DNA of 64,000 nt from JAJRRH01 sp047638815 (GTDB taxonomy: Bacteria > Bacteroidota > Bacteroidia > Flavobacteriales_D > JABDKJ01). The notes beneath the pieces are model-generated. The model saw only the letters and a program-made list of their open reading frames with translations. It was not told where the DNA came from and did no database searches. Below are positions 26,872-34,791 of the stretch, piece after piece. The stretch is taken from positions 6,713 through 70,712 of the forward strand of contig JBLIMR010000007.1 in NCBI GenBank assembly GCA_047638815.1, written 5' to 3'. Position 1 is the stretch's first letter. The number at the start of each line of letters is the position of its first letter. The position numbers and the translations under genes were made by a program.

Positions 26872-27723
26872 TTAAAAAAGATGTTTCTCCGCATGATAAC
26901 TTGATCGAACCAATGGGCCGCTTTCCACAAATCTGAATCCTTTTTTAAGCCCAATCTCCTTGTATTCAGCGAATTGCTCAGGCGTTATAAAAGAATCTAC
27001 TGCTAAATGATTTAATGTAGGCTGGAGATATTGACCAAGTGTCAAAATATCAACTCCAACACTCCTTAAGTCATCCATTGTTTCAAGTACCTCTTCTTTA
27101 CTTTCACCCAAACCCAACATGACTCCAGATTTAGTTTTCATACCAGATTTTTTCAACCTTCTTAATAATTCAAGACTTCGATCATACTTGGCTTGTATTC
27201 TAACTTCCTTTGTCAATCTTCTCACAGTTTCTAGATTGTGAGAAACTATTTCAGGTTTTTCATCAATAATCCTTTGTAGATTTTCCCATTTGCCAGCAAA
27301 ATCTGGAATTAGTGTTTCAAGAGTTGTGCTAGGAGACTTTCTTCTAATTGCCCGAATGGTGTTTGCCCATATTACAGAGCCTCCATCTTTGAGGTCATCT
27401 CTGTCGACAGAAGTTATTACACAATGTTTTACTTCCATAAGGAGCACAGATTGCGCAATCTTCGCGGGCTCAAAAGTGTCAACAGTATCAGGTCGTCCAG
27501 TGGCCACAGAGCAAAATCCACATGAACGTGTACATATATTACCTAGGATCATAAATGTTGCTGTCCCCGCGCCCCAGCATTCTCCCATATTCGGACAATT
27601 TCCACTTTGACAGATAGTGTGTAAGTCATTGTCACTAACTATCTTGCGTACTTTTTTGAAGTTTTCTCCTGTAGGTAGCTTTACCCGTAACCAATCCGGT
27701 TTTTTCGCCTTTGTTAATGCCAT
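26872..27723 (-). CDS. lipA: Lipoyl synthase
   Basis: Radical-SAM enzyme inserting two sulfurs into octanoyl chains on lipoyl domains. The auxiliary cluster motif CX4CX5C is in CQSGNCPNMGEC, the SAM cluster motif CX3CX2C in CTRSCGFC, and the C-terminal RSSYHAE motif is present. At 283 residues it is full length. It needs Fe-S supply (an Nfu scaffold lies nearby) and would modify SucB. Seven bp separate it from the upstream outer-membrane gene, so they are likely co-transcribed. Confidence 0.97.
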   Translation of the reverse strand: MALTKAKKPDWLRVKLPTGENFKKVRKIVSDNDLHTICQSGNCPNMGECWGAGTATFMILGNICTRSCGFCSVATGRPDTVDTFEPAKIAQSVLLMEVKHCVITSVDRDDLKDGGSVIWANTIRAIRRKSPSTTLETLIPDFAGKWENLQRIIDEKPEIVSHNLETVRRLTKEVRIQAKYDRSLELLRRLKKSGMKTKSGVMLGLGESKEEVLETMDDLRSVGVDILTLGQYLQPTLNHLAVDSFITPEQFAEYKEIGLKKGFRFVESGPLVRSSYHAEKHLF

Positions 27724-27729
27724 TTGTGG

Positions 27730-28515
27730 TTAGCCTTTAGCTAGATTGTTATATTTTTTGCCCATATAGAACCTTAAATAAAATGATAAGAAGAATCTTT
27801 TGTTTTTGACCTCTTGAAGATCCATTATTTCAACTCTTTTAGGAAAAGCATCGAGTGCAATTCCGGCCTCCAGCCCTTTAACCCCCGTTTGATAGGGCGA
27901 GTATTCAAAGTCGATCCCTAGTTTTGTATGCAGTCCGATAACTGCGGTAGTTTCAAAAATTCCTTCAAAGAATGAGGCCCTCCCGAAAATATTGTTGATA
28001 TTACTATGGCGATCAATATCAAATCGTTGAATCTCAATAAGATCATCTATATTGCCGCTTCGGTTAACTATGTATTCTATATAAACTGGCTTTAATAACC
28101 CAATTGCAGGGCCTATCTCAAAATTCGTTGAAAACGACACCCCATCCTTTCTATATTTTTCCGAGATTATTTTCTTTCGCCCAATTGTTGGCCTGAGCAT
28201 TATTAGCGCATTTTTTTTTCCAAAGAAGTAGCCTTTGGCGTTATCAGAAGACGGAAAGAAACGTTTTTCCTCTTTTGGATGTTTCATGGTGACTAATTCA
28301 ATGTTCCAACGGTGATGTTTTACCGCGGTTTTCTGCTTGCTTTTAGTAAAGAACAATCCTGCGCCATGACCATGAAGGTGAACACCTCCGTTTATTTCCT
28401 TTTTGTATAAGAGGGTAGTTTCATCATAAATTGTCTGTTGCGCAGTCACATTTGCCGATGGATAGAGCCAGCAGGCTAAGAGTAAAAAAAAGTATGTGGA
28501 CGCTTGTCGAAACAT
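27730..28515 (-). CDS. Exported protein, probably outer-membrane barrel, unknown function
   Basis: 261 residues with a signal peptide (to about 26, ending VTAQ). Amphipathic strands alternate with charged turns, and the protein contains an HLHGHGAG stretch near residue 47. It has no recognised enzymatic motif. The pattern of strands such as RPTIGRKK, FEIGPAIGLL and FFLSFYLRFYMG suggests a small barrel. It heads the transcript into lipA. The exact -7 box lies only 4 nt before the ATG. Confidence 0.7.
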   Translation of the reverse strand: MFRQASTYFFLLLACWLYPSANVTAQQTIYDETTLLYKKEINGGVHLHGHGAGLFFTKSKQKTAVKHHRWNIELVTMKHPKEEKRFFPSSDNAKGYFFGKKNALIMLRPTIGRKKIISEKYRKDGVSFSTNFEIGPAIGLLKPVYIEYIVNRSGNIDDLIEIQRFDIDRHSNINNIFGRASFFEGIFETTAVIGLHTKLGIDFEYSPYQTGVKGLEAGIALDAFPKRVEIMDLQEVKNKRFFLSFYLRFYMGKKYNNLAKG

Positions 28516-28519
28516 GAAA

Positions 28520-28527
28520 CAAAGTTA
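28520..28527 (-). promoter_or_regulatory. -7 box for the outer-membrane gene/lipA unit
   Basis: On the minus strand this reads TAACTTTG. Its last base is 5 bp upstream of the first base of the ATG at 28515, so transcription may begin at or next to the start codon (leaderless mRNA). Confidence 0.5.
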
Positions 28528-28764
28528 CATATTTTTAAACGTAAGGAATGTTGAAATTGTATAATTGAATCAAAAAAAAATAGAAATTATCACTTCAGAA
28601 TATAGATTAAAACTGAAAATTTAATTTCGTCACTGTAAAAGTTCGTCAATTAAAAAGATAGGATTATTTGAAATGCTCTAAATTTAACCACATTACATCT
28701 AGGGTGATTAGGATAGTTCATTCGATTATTAATCAGTTCCTAATTAAAAATATTGAAAGTAGCT

Positions 28765-28896
28765 TTAAATACTTATTTCAGTATTTGTTTCTACCTCACT
28801 ATCACTGTAAGCCGCACAAGCTTTCTGTTTATTGCAAGAGCTAAGAGAGATGATGATAAATACTATAGCTACGAATGCGAGAATAACTTTTTTCAT
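28765..28896 (-). CDS. 43-residue lipoprotein, unknown function
   Basis: A minus-strand frame encodes a lysine-started signal peptide (MKKVILAFVAIVF), a hydrophobic core and the lipobox SLSSC. The mature peptide is only about 23 residues, beginning CNKQKACAAY and ending in an acidic tail. The ATG, signal peptide and lipobox together are unlikely by chance in a non-coding gap. The plus-strand frame 28753-28971 across it is its shadow. A Cys-Lys-x-Cys-x-x-Tyr-like start resembles tiny lipoproteins I have seen in this phylum, but no function is known to me. Confidence 0.7.
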   Translation of the reverse strand: MKKVILAFVAIVFIIISLSSCNKQKACAAYSDSEVETNTEISI

Positions 28897-29012
28897 TTTT
28901 TATTGTTTAGTGCTCAGTTAAAGCACGAATTTAGTGATTATACTGAATATCTTAAGATAAGTTACGTTTAATTTGCACAATTATTACTAATTTACCCTGA
29001 AAGATCATCATT
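28897..29012. other. Gap between divergent small lipoprotein and BamA-like genes
   Basis: AT-rich, with a short inverted repeat (GTGCT/AGCAC, around 28911-28927) just upstream of the lipoprotein ATG. No exact TAnnTTTG box was found on either strand. The 249 bp on the other side (28516-28764) hold only the promoter at 28520 and nothing else I can name. Confidence 0.4.
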
Positions 29013-30827
29013 TTGACCTGTCTCAATAGTCGTACATCGAATAAACAGAATCAAATATTGACATTGCGAAAGATTATCAGTAACCAATTGGTTAAAATAT
29101 CAAATGTCACAGCTCAACAATTGTGCCGAATAATACCCGCTCTTATTGTTATGCTCTGTGCAGGTCAAGTTGCTGTAGCACAAGATCATAGTGCTATTGT
29201 TGTCCAAGTCTTATCTTTGGAAGAATTAAACTTTAATGATGAGAGTATATTTGAATTGAAGAGCAGGAACCTCTTAAATGAAGCATTATCGGAATTGCAG
29301 GATAAAGCTTTTCTTAATTCCTACTTGGCTTTTTCAATAGACTCAATTTATTCCGAGAAAGATACCATTCGTGTTCGTGTTAATAGAGGAAAACGATACA
29401 TAGTAGATGAGATCGAAATTATTTTTCCACCTTCAGATAGCCTTAAGGATTACAAAGTTAAGTCTGACCTTATAACAAGCAAGATTCAATTATCGAATAT
29501 TAATGAAGTGCAAAAAAATCTTCTTTCCCACTTCGAGAATAATGGCTATCCTTTTGTTGGAATCAGGATTATTGATTTTAACACAGAAGCAAAGGGAACA
29601 AAAGTTTTAATGGAATTGGATCAGGGGCCACTCTATCGGATGGATTCTTTAATTATCAAATCGGACAGTGAGATTTCTTCTAGAATAATTTACAATAGAA
29701 TTGGGATGAAGAAAGGAGAGGTCTATAATGAGCAGAAAATAAGGGAAATTGAAAGTAGAGTTAATGAAATAGGATTTATTAGTTTGAAGGAGAGTCCTCA
29801 GGTTGTTTTCACAAAGGATAAGGCAATTCTTTATTTGTTCCTGAACAAAAAGTCAAGCAATAGACTGAATGGTCTTTTGGGTTTCTTGCCAAACGATCAA
29901 GGTAAAGTTGAGTTTACAGGAAATATTGAGCTGCAATTGGCCAATGCTCTTGGCGCTGATGAGTTTTTAGATTTTAATTGGCGAAAGCTACAAGAACAAA
30001 CTCAGGATTTGAAAATCAACTTTGCATATCCCTATATTGCTAATTTAAATTTAGGGTTCGAACAGAAATTAAGTATTTATAAGCATGATACTACATACAC
30101 GGAAGTTAAACTGAAATCTAGTCTGCAATACTTGTTTAGTCGTTATAAGTTTTTGAGTGTTTTTGTACAGTCAAGGATCCATAATTCACTGTTGAATTCA
30201 ATTGAAGGTGAGTCCAACCCTGAAAGTAATACACTTCAGTATGGATTAGGTGGAGGGTGGTCAAATCTAGATTACAGATTTAATCCAAGGAGAGGTGTTG
30301 ATGGTGAAATCAGTATTGCAATAGGCGATAAGAAATTGCAAGGGATAAATACGGAGGAATTAATGGTTTTAAATCAGGCAACTCAGTTAACAATGGAAGG
30401 TCGTGTTGCGCATTATTTTCCTCTGAAAAAAAGAAGTGTCTTGAAAAGTCATCTCACCTTTTCTCATATCGAAAGTGATTTTATAATTGAAAATGAGTTG
30501 TATCGTTTGGGAGGAGTGAAGTCTATTAGAGGTTTCGATGAGGAAGCATTTAATGCTTCGAGTTACGGGATTCTTGGATTGGAATATAGATACCTTACAG
30601 ATCGAAATTCATATTTTTCTGGATTTGTAGATTACGCTTATTTCGAAAAAAACAAAGTGGAGTTCGAGAGTAGGACATCTGGACAGGCTATAGGCTTTGG
30701 GCTTGGTGCAGCCTTTGAGACAAAGGCAGGGATTTTTAGTTTGAGTTATGCATTGGGCAGTCTTAATGATGCCCCATTTCTCGTAAGATCAGGGAAAGTC
30801 CATTTCGGTTTTAATGCCATCTTCTAG
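29013..30827 (+). CDS. BamA/TamA-like outer-membrane protein (POTRA plus surface-antigen barrel)
   Basis: The frame encodes up to 604 residues. A hydrophobic segment ending VAVAQ is the likely signal peptide. POTRA-like modules follow (about 105-270, for example YIVDEIEII and YRMDSLIIKSD). Then comes a C-terminal barrel with the conserved LGGVKSIRGFDE segment (the RGF motif of Omp85 proteins) and FGFNAIF at the end. It may take part in outer-membrane protein insertion or secretion. The start is uncertain: TTG 29013 is the farthest, and TTGs at 29064 or 29088 would give a more usual leader. Confidence 0.83.
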   Translation: MTCLNSRTSNKQNQILTLRKIISNQLVKISNVTAQQLCRIIPALIVMLCAGQVAVAQDHSAIVVQVLSLEELNFNDESIFELKSRNLLNEALSELQDKAFLNSYLAFSIDSIYSEKDTIRVRVNRGKRYIVDEIEIIFPPSDSLKDYKVKSDLITSKIQLSNINEVQKNLLSHFENNGYPFVGIRIIDFNTEAKGTKVLMELDQGPLYRMDSLIIKSDSEISSRIIYNRIGMKKGEVYNEQKIREIESRVNEIGFISLKESPQVVFTKDKAILYLFLNKKSSNRLNGLLGFLPNDQGKVEFTGNIELQLANALGADEFLDFNWRKLQEQTQDLKINFAYPYIANLNLGFEQKLSIYKHDTTYTEVKLKSSLQYLFSRYKFLSVFVQSRIHNSLLNSIEGESNPESNTLQYGLGGGWSNLDYRFNPRRGVDGEISIAIGDKKLQGINTEELMVLNQATQLTMEGRVAHYFPLKKRSVLKSHLTFSHIESDFIIENELYRLGGVKSIRGFDEEAFNASSYGILGLEYRYLTDRNSYFSGFVDYAYFEKNKVEFESRTSGQAIGFGLGAAFETKAGIFSLSYALGSLNDAPFLVRSGKVHFGFNAIF

Positions 30828-30850
30828 GCATAGTCTTTCGATATTTAAAG

Positions 30851-30858
30851 TACCTTTG
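30851..30858 (+). promoter_or_regulatory. -7 box for rmuC
   Basis: TACCTTTG ends 5 nt before the rmuC ATG at 30864, so a transcript from it would be nearly or fully leaderless. Confidence 0.5.
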
Positions 30859-30863
30859 AAATT

Positions 30864-32201
30864 ATGTTGGAGAAGATTGTTTTAGCGTTTATTGCGGGTC
30901 TTACGGTGGGATTGATTGTTTATTGGATGAGGTCTAAGGCGATAAAAAAAATCAATGAATCAATTAGGAATGATATCCTAGAGAGGGTTATAAGAATGGA
31001 ACAGATGGAAATTTCTCTTGAGGAATTTAAATCGAACCTCGAAAAGTCTCGTATAGAAAATGTAAAGCTCAATAGTGAGTATTCTAGTCTTGTAGCCAAC
31101 AATTCATTTCTTGAAAAAGCCTTGTCCACTCAGAAAGAAGATATCGCCAACTCCCAAGAAAGAATGAAAATGGAGTTTGAGAATCTTTCAAATAAAATAT
31201 TGGACAAGAACAGTAAGAAAATCACGGAACAAAGTAAAAATGATTTGGATCAAATTCTAAAGCCATTTAAAGAAAAGATAAAAGATTTTGAGACCAAGGT
31301 AGAAAATAAGCATGTGCAGGATGTTAGAGATAGGGCGCAATTGATGGAGAAAATCACTCACCTTTCTGAATTAAATAAAAGCATGCAGAAGGAGACTAAA
31401 AATCTCACAACGGCTTTGAAGGGAGATTCTCAAAAACAAGGCAATTGGGGAGAGCTTGTTTTGGAAAGAGTTCTTGAGCATTCCGGATTAGTTAAAGGTG
31501 CGGAGTATTTCACTCAGGTTCATGCTGAAAGCGATACCGGTAAAAGACATCGCCCCGATGTTGTTGTGAATTTACCGGAAAACAAGCATGTAATTATTGA
31601 TTCTAAAGTGTCATTAACGGCATATGAGGCAGCAATTGGCGCTGATGATTTAGAAGTGAGAACAGGCTTTATTAAAAAACATTTGATCTCGGTGAAAAAC
31701 CATGTCAAAGAGCTGAATGTAAAAAACTATCAAGGGGCAGTGGGAATTGATTCTCCAGATTTTGTACTAATGTTTATGCCAATAGAGGCATCATTTAGTC
31801 TCGCTGTAAAGGAAGACGCTGATATTTATAACTATGCATGGGATCGAAAAGTAGTTATAGTTAGTCCTTCAACATTACTGGCAACTTTGAAGACCGTTTC
31901 ATCATTATGGAAACAGGAAAAGCAAAATCGAAATGCCATTGAAATAGCTGCACAAGCTGGGGCATTGTATGATAAATTTGTTGGATTTACAGATGACCTA
32001 ATCAAGGTTGGCGTTCAACTAAAAAACACAACCAAGGTATACGAGGCGAGCATGAATAAATTGACTGAAGGCAAAGGGAATTTGGTTAGACGAGCTGAAC
32101 AAATAAAGGTCCTGGGAGCTAAAACAACAAAGGATATTAATAATCCACTTAAAAACAGGTCCGCAGTGGTTGAACAAAGTAAAGAATCAAAGGTAGATTG
32201 A
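30864..32201 (+). CDS. rmuC: DNA recombination protein RmuC homolog
   Basis: 445 residues. An N-terminal membrane helix (about 4-20) precedes a long coiled coil (30-170). The RmuC domain follows with GNWGELVLERVLEHSGL, RHRPDVVVNLPENKHVIIDSKVSL and VIVSPSTLLATLKTV. The domain is nuclease-like and the protein limits inversion at short repeats in E. coli. It is followed without a gap by the GWxTD gene (TTGA overlap). Confidence 0.95.
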   Translation: MLEKIVLAFIAGLTVGLIVYWMRSKAIKKINESIRNDILERVIRMEQMEISLEEFKSNLEKSRIENVKLNSEYSSLVANNSFLEKALSTQKEDIANSQERMKMEFENLSNKILDKNSKKITEQSKNDLDQILKPFKEKIKDFETKVENKHVQDVRDRAQLMEKITHLSELNKSMQKETKNLTTALKGDSQKQGNWGELVLERVLEHSGLVKGAEYFTQVHAESDTGKRHRPDVVVNLPENKHVIIDSKVSLTAYEAAIGADDLEVRTGFIKKHLISVKNHVKELNVKNYQGAVGIDSPDFVLMFMPIEASFSLAVKEDADIYNYAWDRKVVIVSPSTLLATLKTVSSLWKQEKQNRNAIEIAAQAGALYDKFVGFTDDLIKVGVQLKNTTKVYEASMNKLTEGKGNLVRRAEQIKVLGAKTTKDINNPLKNRSAVVEQSKESKVD

Positions 32202-33439
32202 AAGTATCGTTTGTATTTCTGATTGCAGTATTAACTTTTTCATGTACGAACAATAGATATGTTGGTGTAGCTAAGATGAAAGATTATTATCCAATTCAGG
32301 ATAACAATCCCCCGGAATATAAAATCTATTCTAACGCAGATTCAATGATGCTTTATTTTAGAATTCCCGCGGCAAGTATTACGGAAAATTTGGGAGGCCA
32401 AAAGTACAAGACGAGGCTTAGGGTTGAGTTGTATACTGATTTCACGAAAAAGACATTAATAGATAGTATAGGATTCGATGTGATTTCTAGCTTTAAGAAT
32501 GTCGAATCAAAACAAATGATTGAGGGTGAGGTTAAGTTAGATCTTGTTGACAATGATATAAGGCCTTTGGTTGTTCAGTTATATTCCAATACGGAAAAGT
32601 CAAACCTGTCACCAAGATTGCTCTACCTAGATAGCTTAGAAAATGACGATAGTAATTTCATGTTACTGGATGGAGATAACAAAGTAATACCAAGTAATTT
32701 TGTAACAGATGGGGGTGAGTTGAAACTAGTGGCTGGCATTACGGAGGGATCGGATATGCTACTTGAAGTATTCGAGATAAACAGGGAATTGCCTAGGCCT
32801 CCTTTTTCAAGTTATGTGCCACCTCCACATCAGCGTAAGCCATTAGATTCTAAAGTTTTAAAAATTGATGGTGGGCAATATAAGTTTAGTTGTCCAGAGC
32901 AATCTTTCATCGAAATTAGTTCTATAGATAACCCAGAAATCAGAACGAGCGTTTTTAGATTTGATGAGAGTTATCCCGATGTGCAAGATGTTGATTTTCT
33001 TGTTGATGCTTTAAGGTACATTACTACGGAAGAAGAGTATGAGGTAATTTACAATAGTGAAAACAAAAAAGAGGCAATAGATAGTTTTTGGTTGTCGTGT
33101 GCTGGGAGTAAAGAGAGAGCAAGAAAGTTGATAAAGAATTATTATGGTCGTGTCGCATTTAGCAACAGGTATTTCACGTCACACGTGCCTGGATGGAAGT
33201 CTGACCGAGGCTTAATCTATATGATTTTTGGTCCACCGCAATCAATCTTTATTTCTGTCAACAGAGAGTTTTGGCATTATGGACAGGATGGTAGCATGGA
33301 TAATATCAGTTTCGAATTTGTAAAAGCCAAAAACCCTTACACTGATTCGGACTTTAGGCTAATTAGAAATGAAATCTATAAACCCAATTGGTATAGGGTG
33401 GTTAGCGCTTGGAGGGATGGTAGAATGTTTTACGAATAA
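32198..33439 (+). CDS. GWxTD-domain lipoprotein
   Basis: The TTG start overlaps the rmuC stop in TTGA. The leader MKVSFVFLIAVLTFSC is a lipoprotein signal, which fixes the start since no other start precedes it. After a beta-rich middle part, the C-terminal region has CAGSKERARKLIKNYYGRV and GWKSDRGLIYMIFGPP, the GWxTD-family signature with Ser replacing Thr. The role is unknown. The order rmuC, GWxTD gene, RlmB-like gene is one I recognise from other Bacteroidota. Confidence 0.88.
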   Translation: MKVSFVFLIAVLTFSCTNNRYVGVAKMKDYYPIQDNNPPEYKIYSNADSMMLYFRIPAASITENLGGQKYKTRLRVELYTDFTKKTLIDSIGFDVISSFKNVESKQMIEGEVKLDLVDNDIRPLVVQLYSNTEKSNLSPRLLYLDSLENDDSNFMLLDGDNKVIPSNFVTDGGELKLVAGITEGSDMLLEVFEINRELPRPPFSSYVPPPHQRKPLDSKVLKIDGGQYKFSCPEQSFIEISSIDNPEIRTSVFRFDESYPDVQDVDFLVDALRYITTEEEYEVIYNSENKKEAIDSFWLSCAGSKERARKLIKNYYGRVAFSNRYFTSHVPGWKSDRGLIYMIFGPPQSIFISVNREFWHYGQDGSMDNISFEFVKAKNPYTDSDFRLIRNEIYKPNWYRVVSAWRDGRMFYE

Positions 33440-33450
33440 AAAATGGCATC

Positions 33451-34188
33451 ATGAAGGATAAGGAAATAGTTATTGGCGGGATATTCCCAGTCTTGGAGGC
33501 GCTTCAGAAAGGTGTGCCGCTTGAAAAAATATTAATTAAAAAAGACCTTGGTGGGCCTAATATTATCGAGATAAAAACCTTGGCTATCGAGGCGAAAATT
33601 CCAATTCAGCAAGTGCCTATTGAAAAGCTTAATCGGGAAACGGGTATTCGACATCAAGGGGTAGTTGCTTTTCAATCCTTCGTTGAATATCAAGATATTG
33701 AAAGTATCATTCCTATGATTTTTGAAAGAGGTGAAACACCGTTGGGATTAATCCTAGATAGAATTTCTGATGTTAGGAATTTTGGTGCGATTTGTAGAAC
33801 CGCTGAGTGTATGGGATGTCATTTTGTAGTAATTCCAAAGAAAAATGCAGCTAAAATTAATGATGATGCCATGAAAACCTCTGCTGGAGCCATTAATCAT
33901 TTGAATATTTGTAGAGTATCAAACTTGTCAAAGACGATCTCTTTTTTACAAGAATCCGGGCTGCAAATAATAGGGGCATCAGAAAAAGCGGAAAAAGATT
34001 TGTTCGAATCAGATTTCACTATTCCTACCGCGATAGTAATGGGCTCAGAGAAGGATGGCATTTCACAAGATATTTCAAATAAATTGAATGAAGTCTACCA
34101 AATTCCTTTGGTTGGAGAAGTTAAATCCTTAAACGTATCAGTAGCGGCTGGTATGTTTTTGATAGAGGTTAATCGACAGAGAAAATGA
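33451..34188 (+). CDS. rlmB: SpoU/TrmH-family rRNA 2'-O-methyltransferase (RlmB-like)
   Basis: 245 residues with an N-terminal substrate-binding domain (VIGGIFPVLEAL, then GIRHQGVVA) and the knotted SPOUT domain. Motif 1 is ISDVRNFGAICRTAE, motif 2 is AIVMGSEKDGIS, and motif 3 is LNVSVAAGMFL. The RlmB group methylates G2251 of 23S rRNA; TrmH-type tRNA specificity is the alternative. It starts 12 bp after the GWxTD gene. Confidence 0.9.
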   Translation: MKDKEIVIGGIFPVLEALQKGVPLEKILIKKDLGGPNIIEIKTLAIEAKIPIQQVPIEKLNRETGIRHQGVVAFQSFVEYQDIESIIPMIFERGETPLGLILDRISDVRNFGAICRTAECMGCHFVVIPKKNAAKINDDAMKTSAGAINHLNICRVSNLSKTISFLQESGLQIIGASEKAEKDLFESDFTIPTAIVMGSEKDGISQDISNKLNEVYQIPLVGEVKSLNVSVAAGMFLIEVNRQRK

Positions 34189-34257
34189 TGCTGTCTGGTC
34201 TAACTTCTCATGTTTAGTAAATTCTAATAATTAAGTTTTTTGTATATCATTGTTTTG

Positions 34258-34265
34258 TAATTTTG
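34258..34265 (+). promoter_or_regulatory. -7 box ahead of the surface-adhesin locus
   Basis: TAATTTTG lies in the 183-bp gap, 106 nt before the ATG at 34372. A TTG at 34240-34242 is somewhat too close to be an ideal -33. It would drive the 126-residue gene and perhaps the adhesin. Confidence 0.4.
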
Positions 34266-34371
34266 TTTTTCAAACACTAAGTAGAGGTTGCAGATATTTT
34301 TGCTAAAACGCCTGAAATAAAGGGGTTTACGTAATTTTTTTAGCAATGCTTAGACGAATAATATTAAACAG

Positions 34372-34752
34372 ATGAAAAACGCTTTATTGGTTCTTTCCGC
34401 AATTTTTCTTTGCGGGAGTATTTTTTCAACGGATTTACCTAAGAATCCCCCTTATGTCATACTCGCGATCAATGACATGACAAATTCTCAAAACTTAGAG
34501 ATTCATGATTTGTTCTCAAAGGATACCAAAGTTAAATTGATCAATTCCTGTCAACAGCTGGGACTTCTAGTATTTGAAAGTAAAGATGGCGTGAGGATTT
34601 CAAGTTTTGAAATTGAAGCATATTTGAAAGTTAAGCTTGCTGGAACTAGTTATCGAAATAAATCTATTGTATTTCCTGAGGGAATGACAAAAGACAAGGT
34701 AAATCAAGATTGCAGAAAAGAGGTGGCTAGAATTCAAAATAGCAATAAATAA
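34372..34752 (+). CDS. Small exported protein, unknown function
   Basis: 126 residues with a signal peptide (1-19, cleavage near IFSTD). The mature part is about 105 residues with two Cys and mixed helix/strand character. I do not recognise the family. It lies 39 bp before the giant adhesin gene and may be part of the same transcript. Confidence 0.65.
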   Translation: MKNALLVLSAIFLCGSIFSTDLPKNPPYVILAINDMTNSQNLEIHDLFSKDTKVKLINSCQQLGLLVFESKDGVRISSFEIEAYLKVKLAGTSYRNKSIVFPEGMTKDKVNQDCRKEVARIQNSNK

Positions 34753-34791
34753 GCTACCCATCGATCAAAAATTAATTTTTTTAAAATTTTT

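Noticed and set aside
28753..28971. A 72-codon plus-strand frame in the gap before the BamA-like gene.
   Set aside because: It is the reverse complement of the small lipoprotein gene, which has a proper signal peptide and lipobox.
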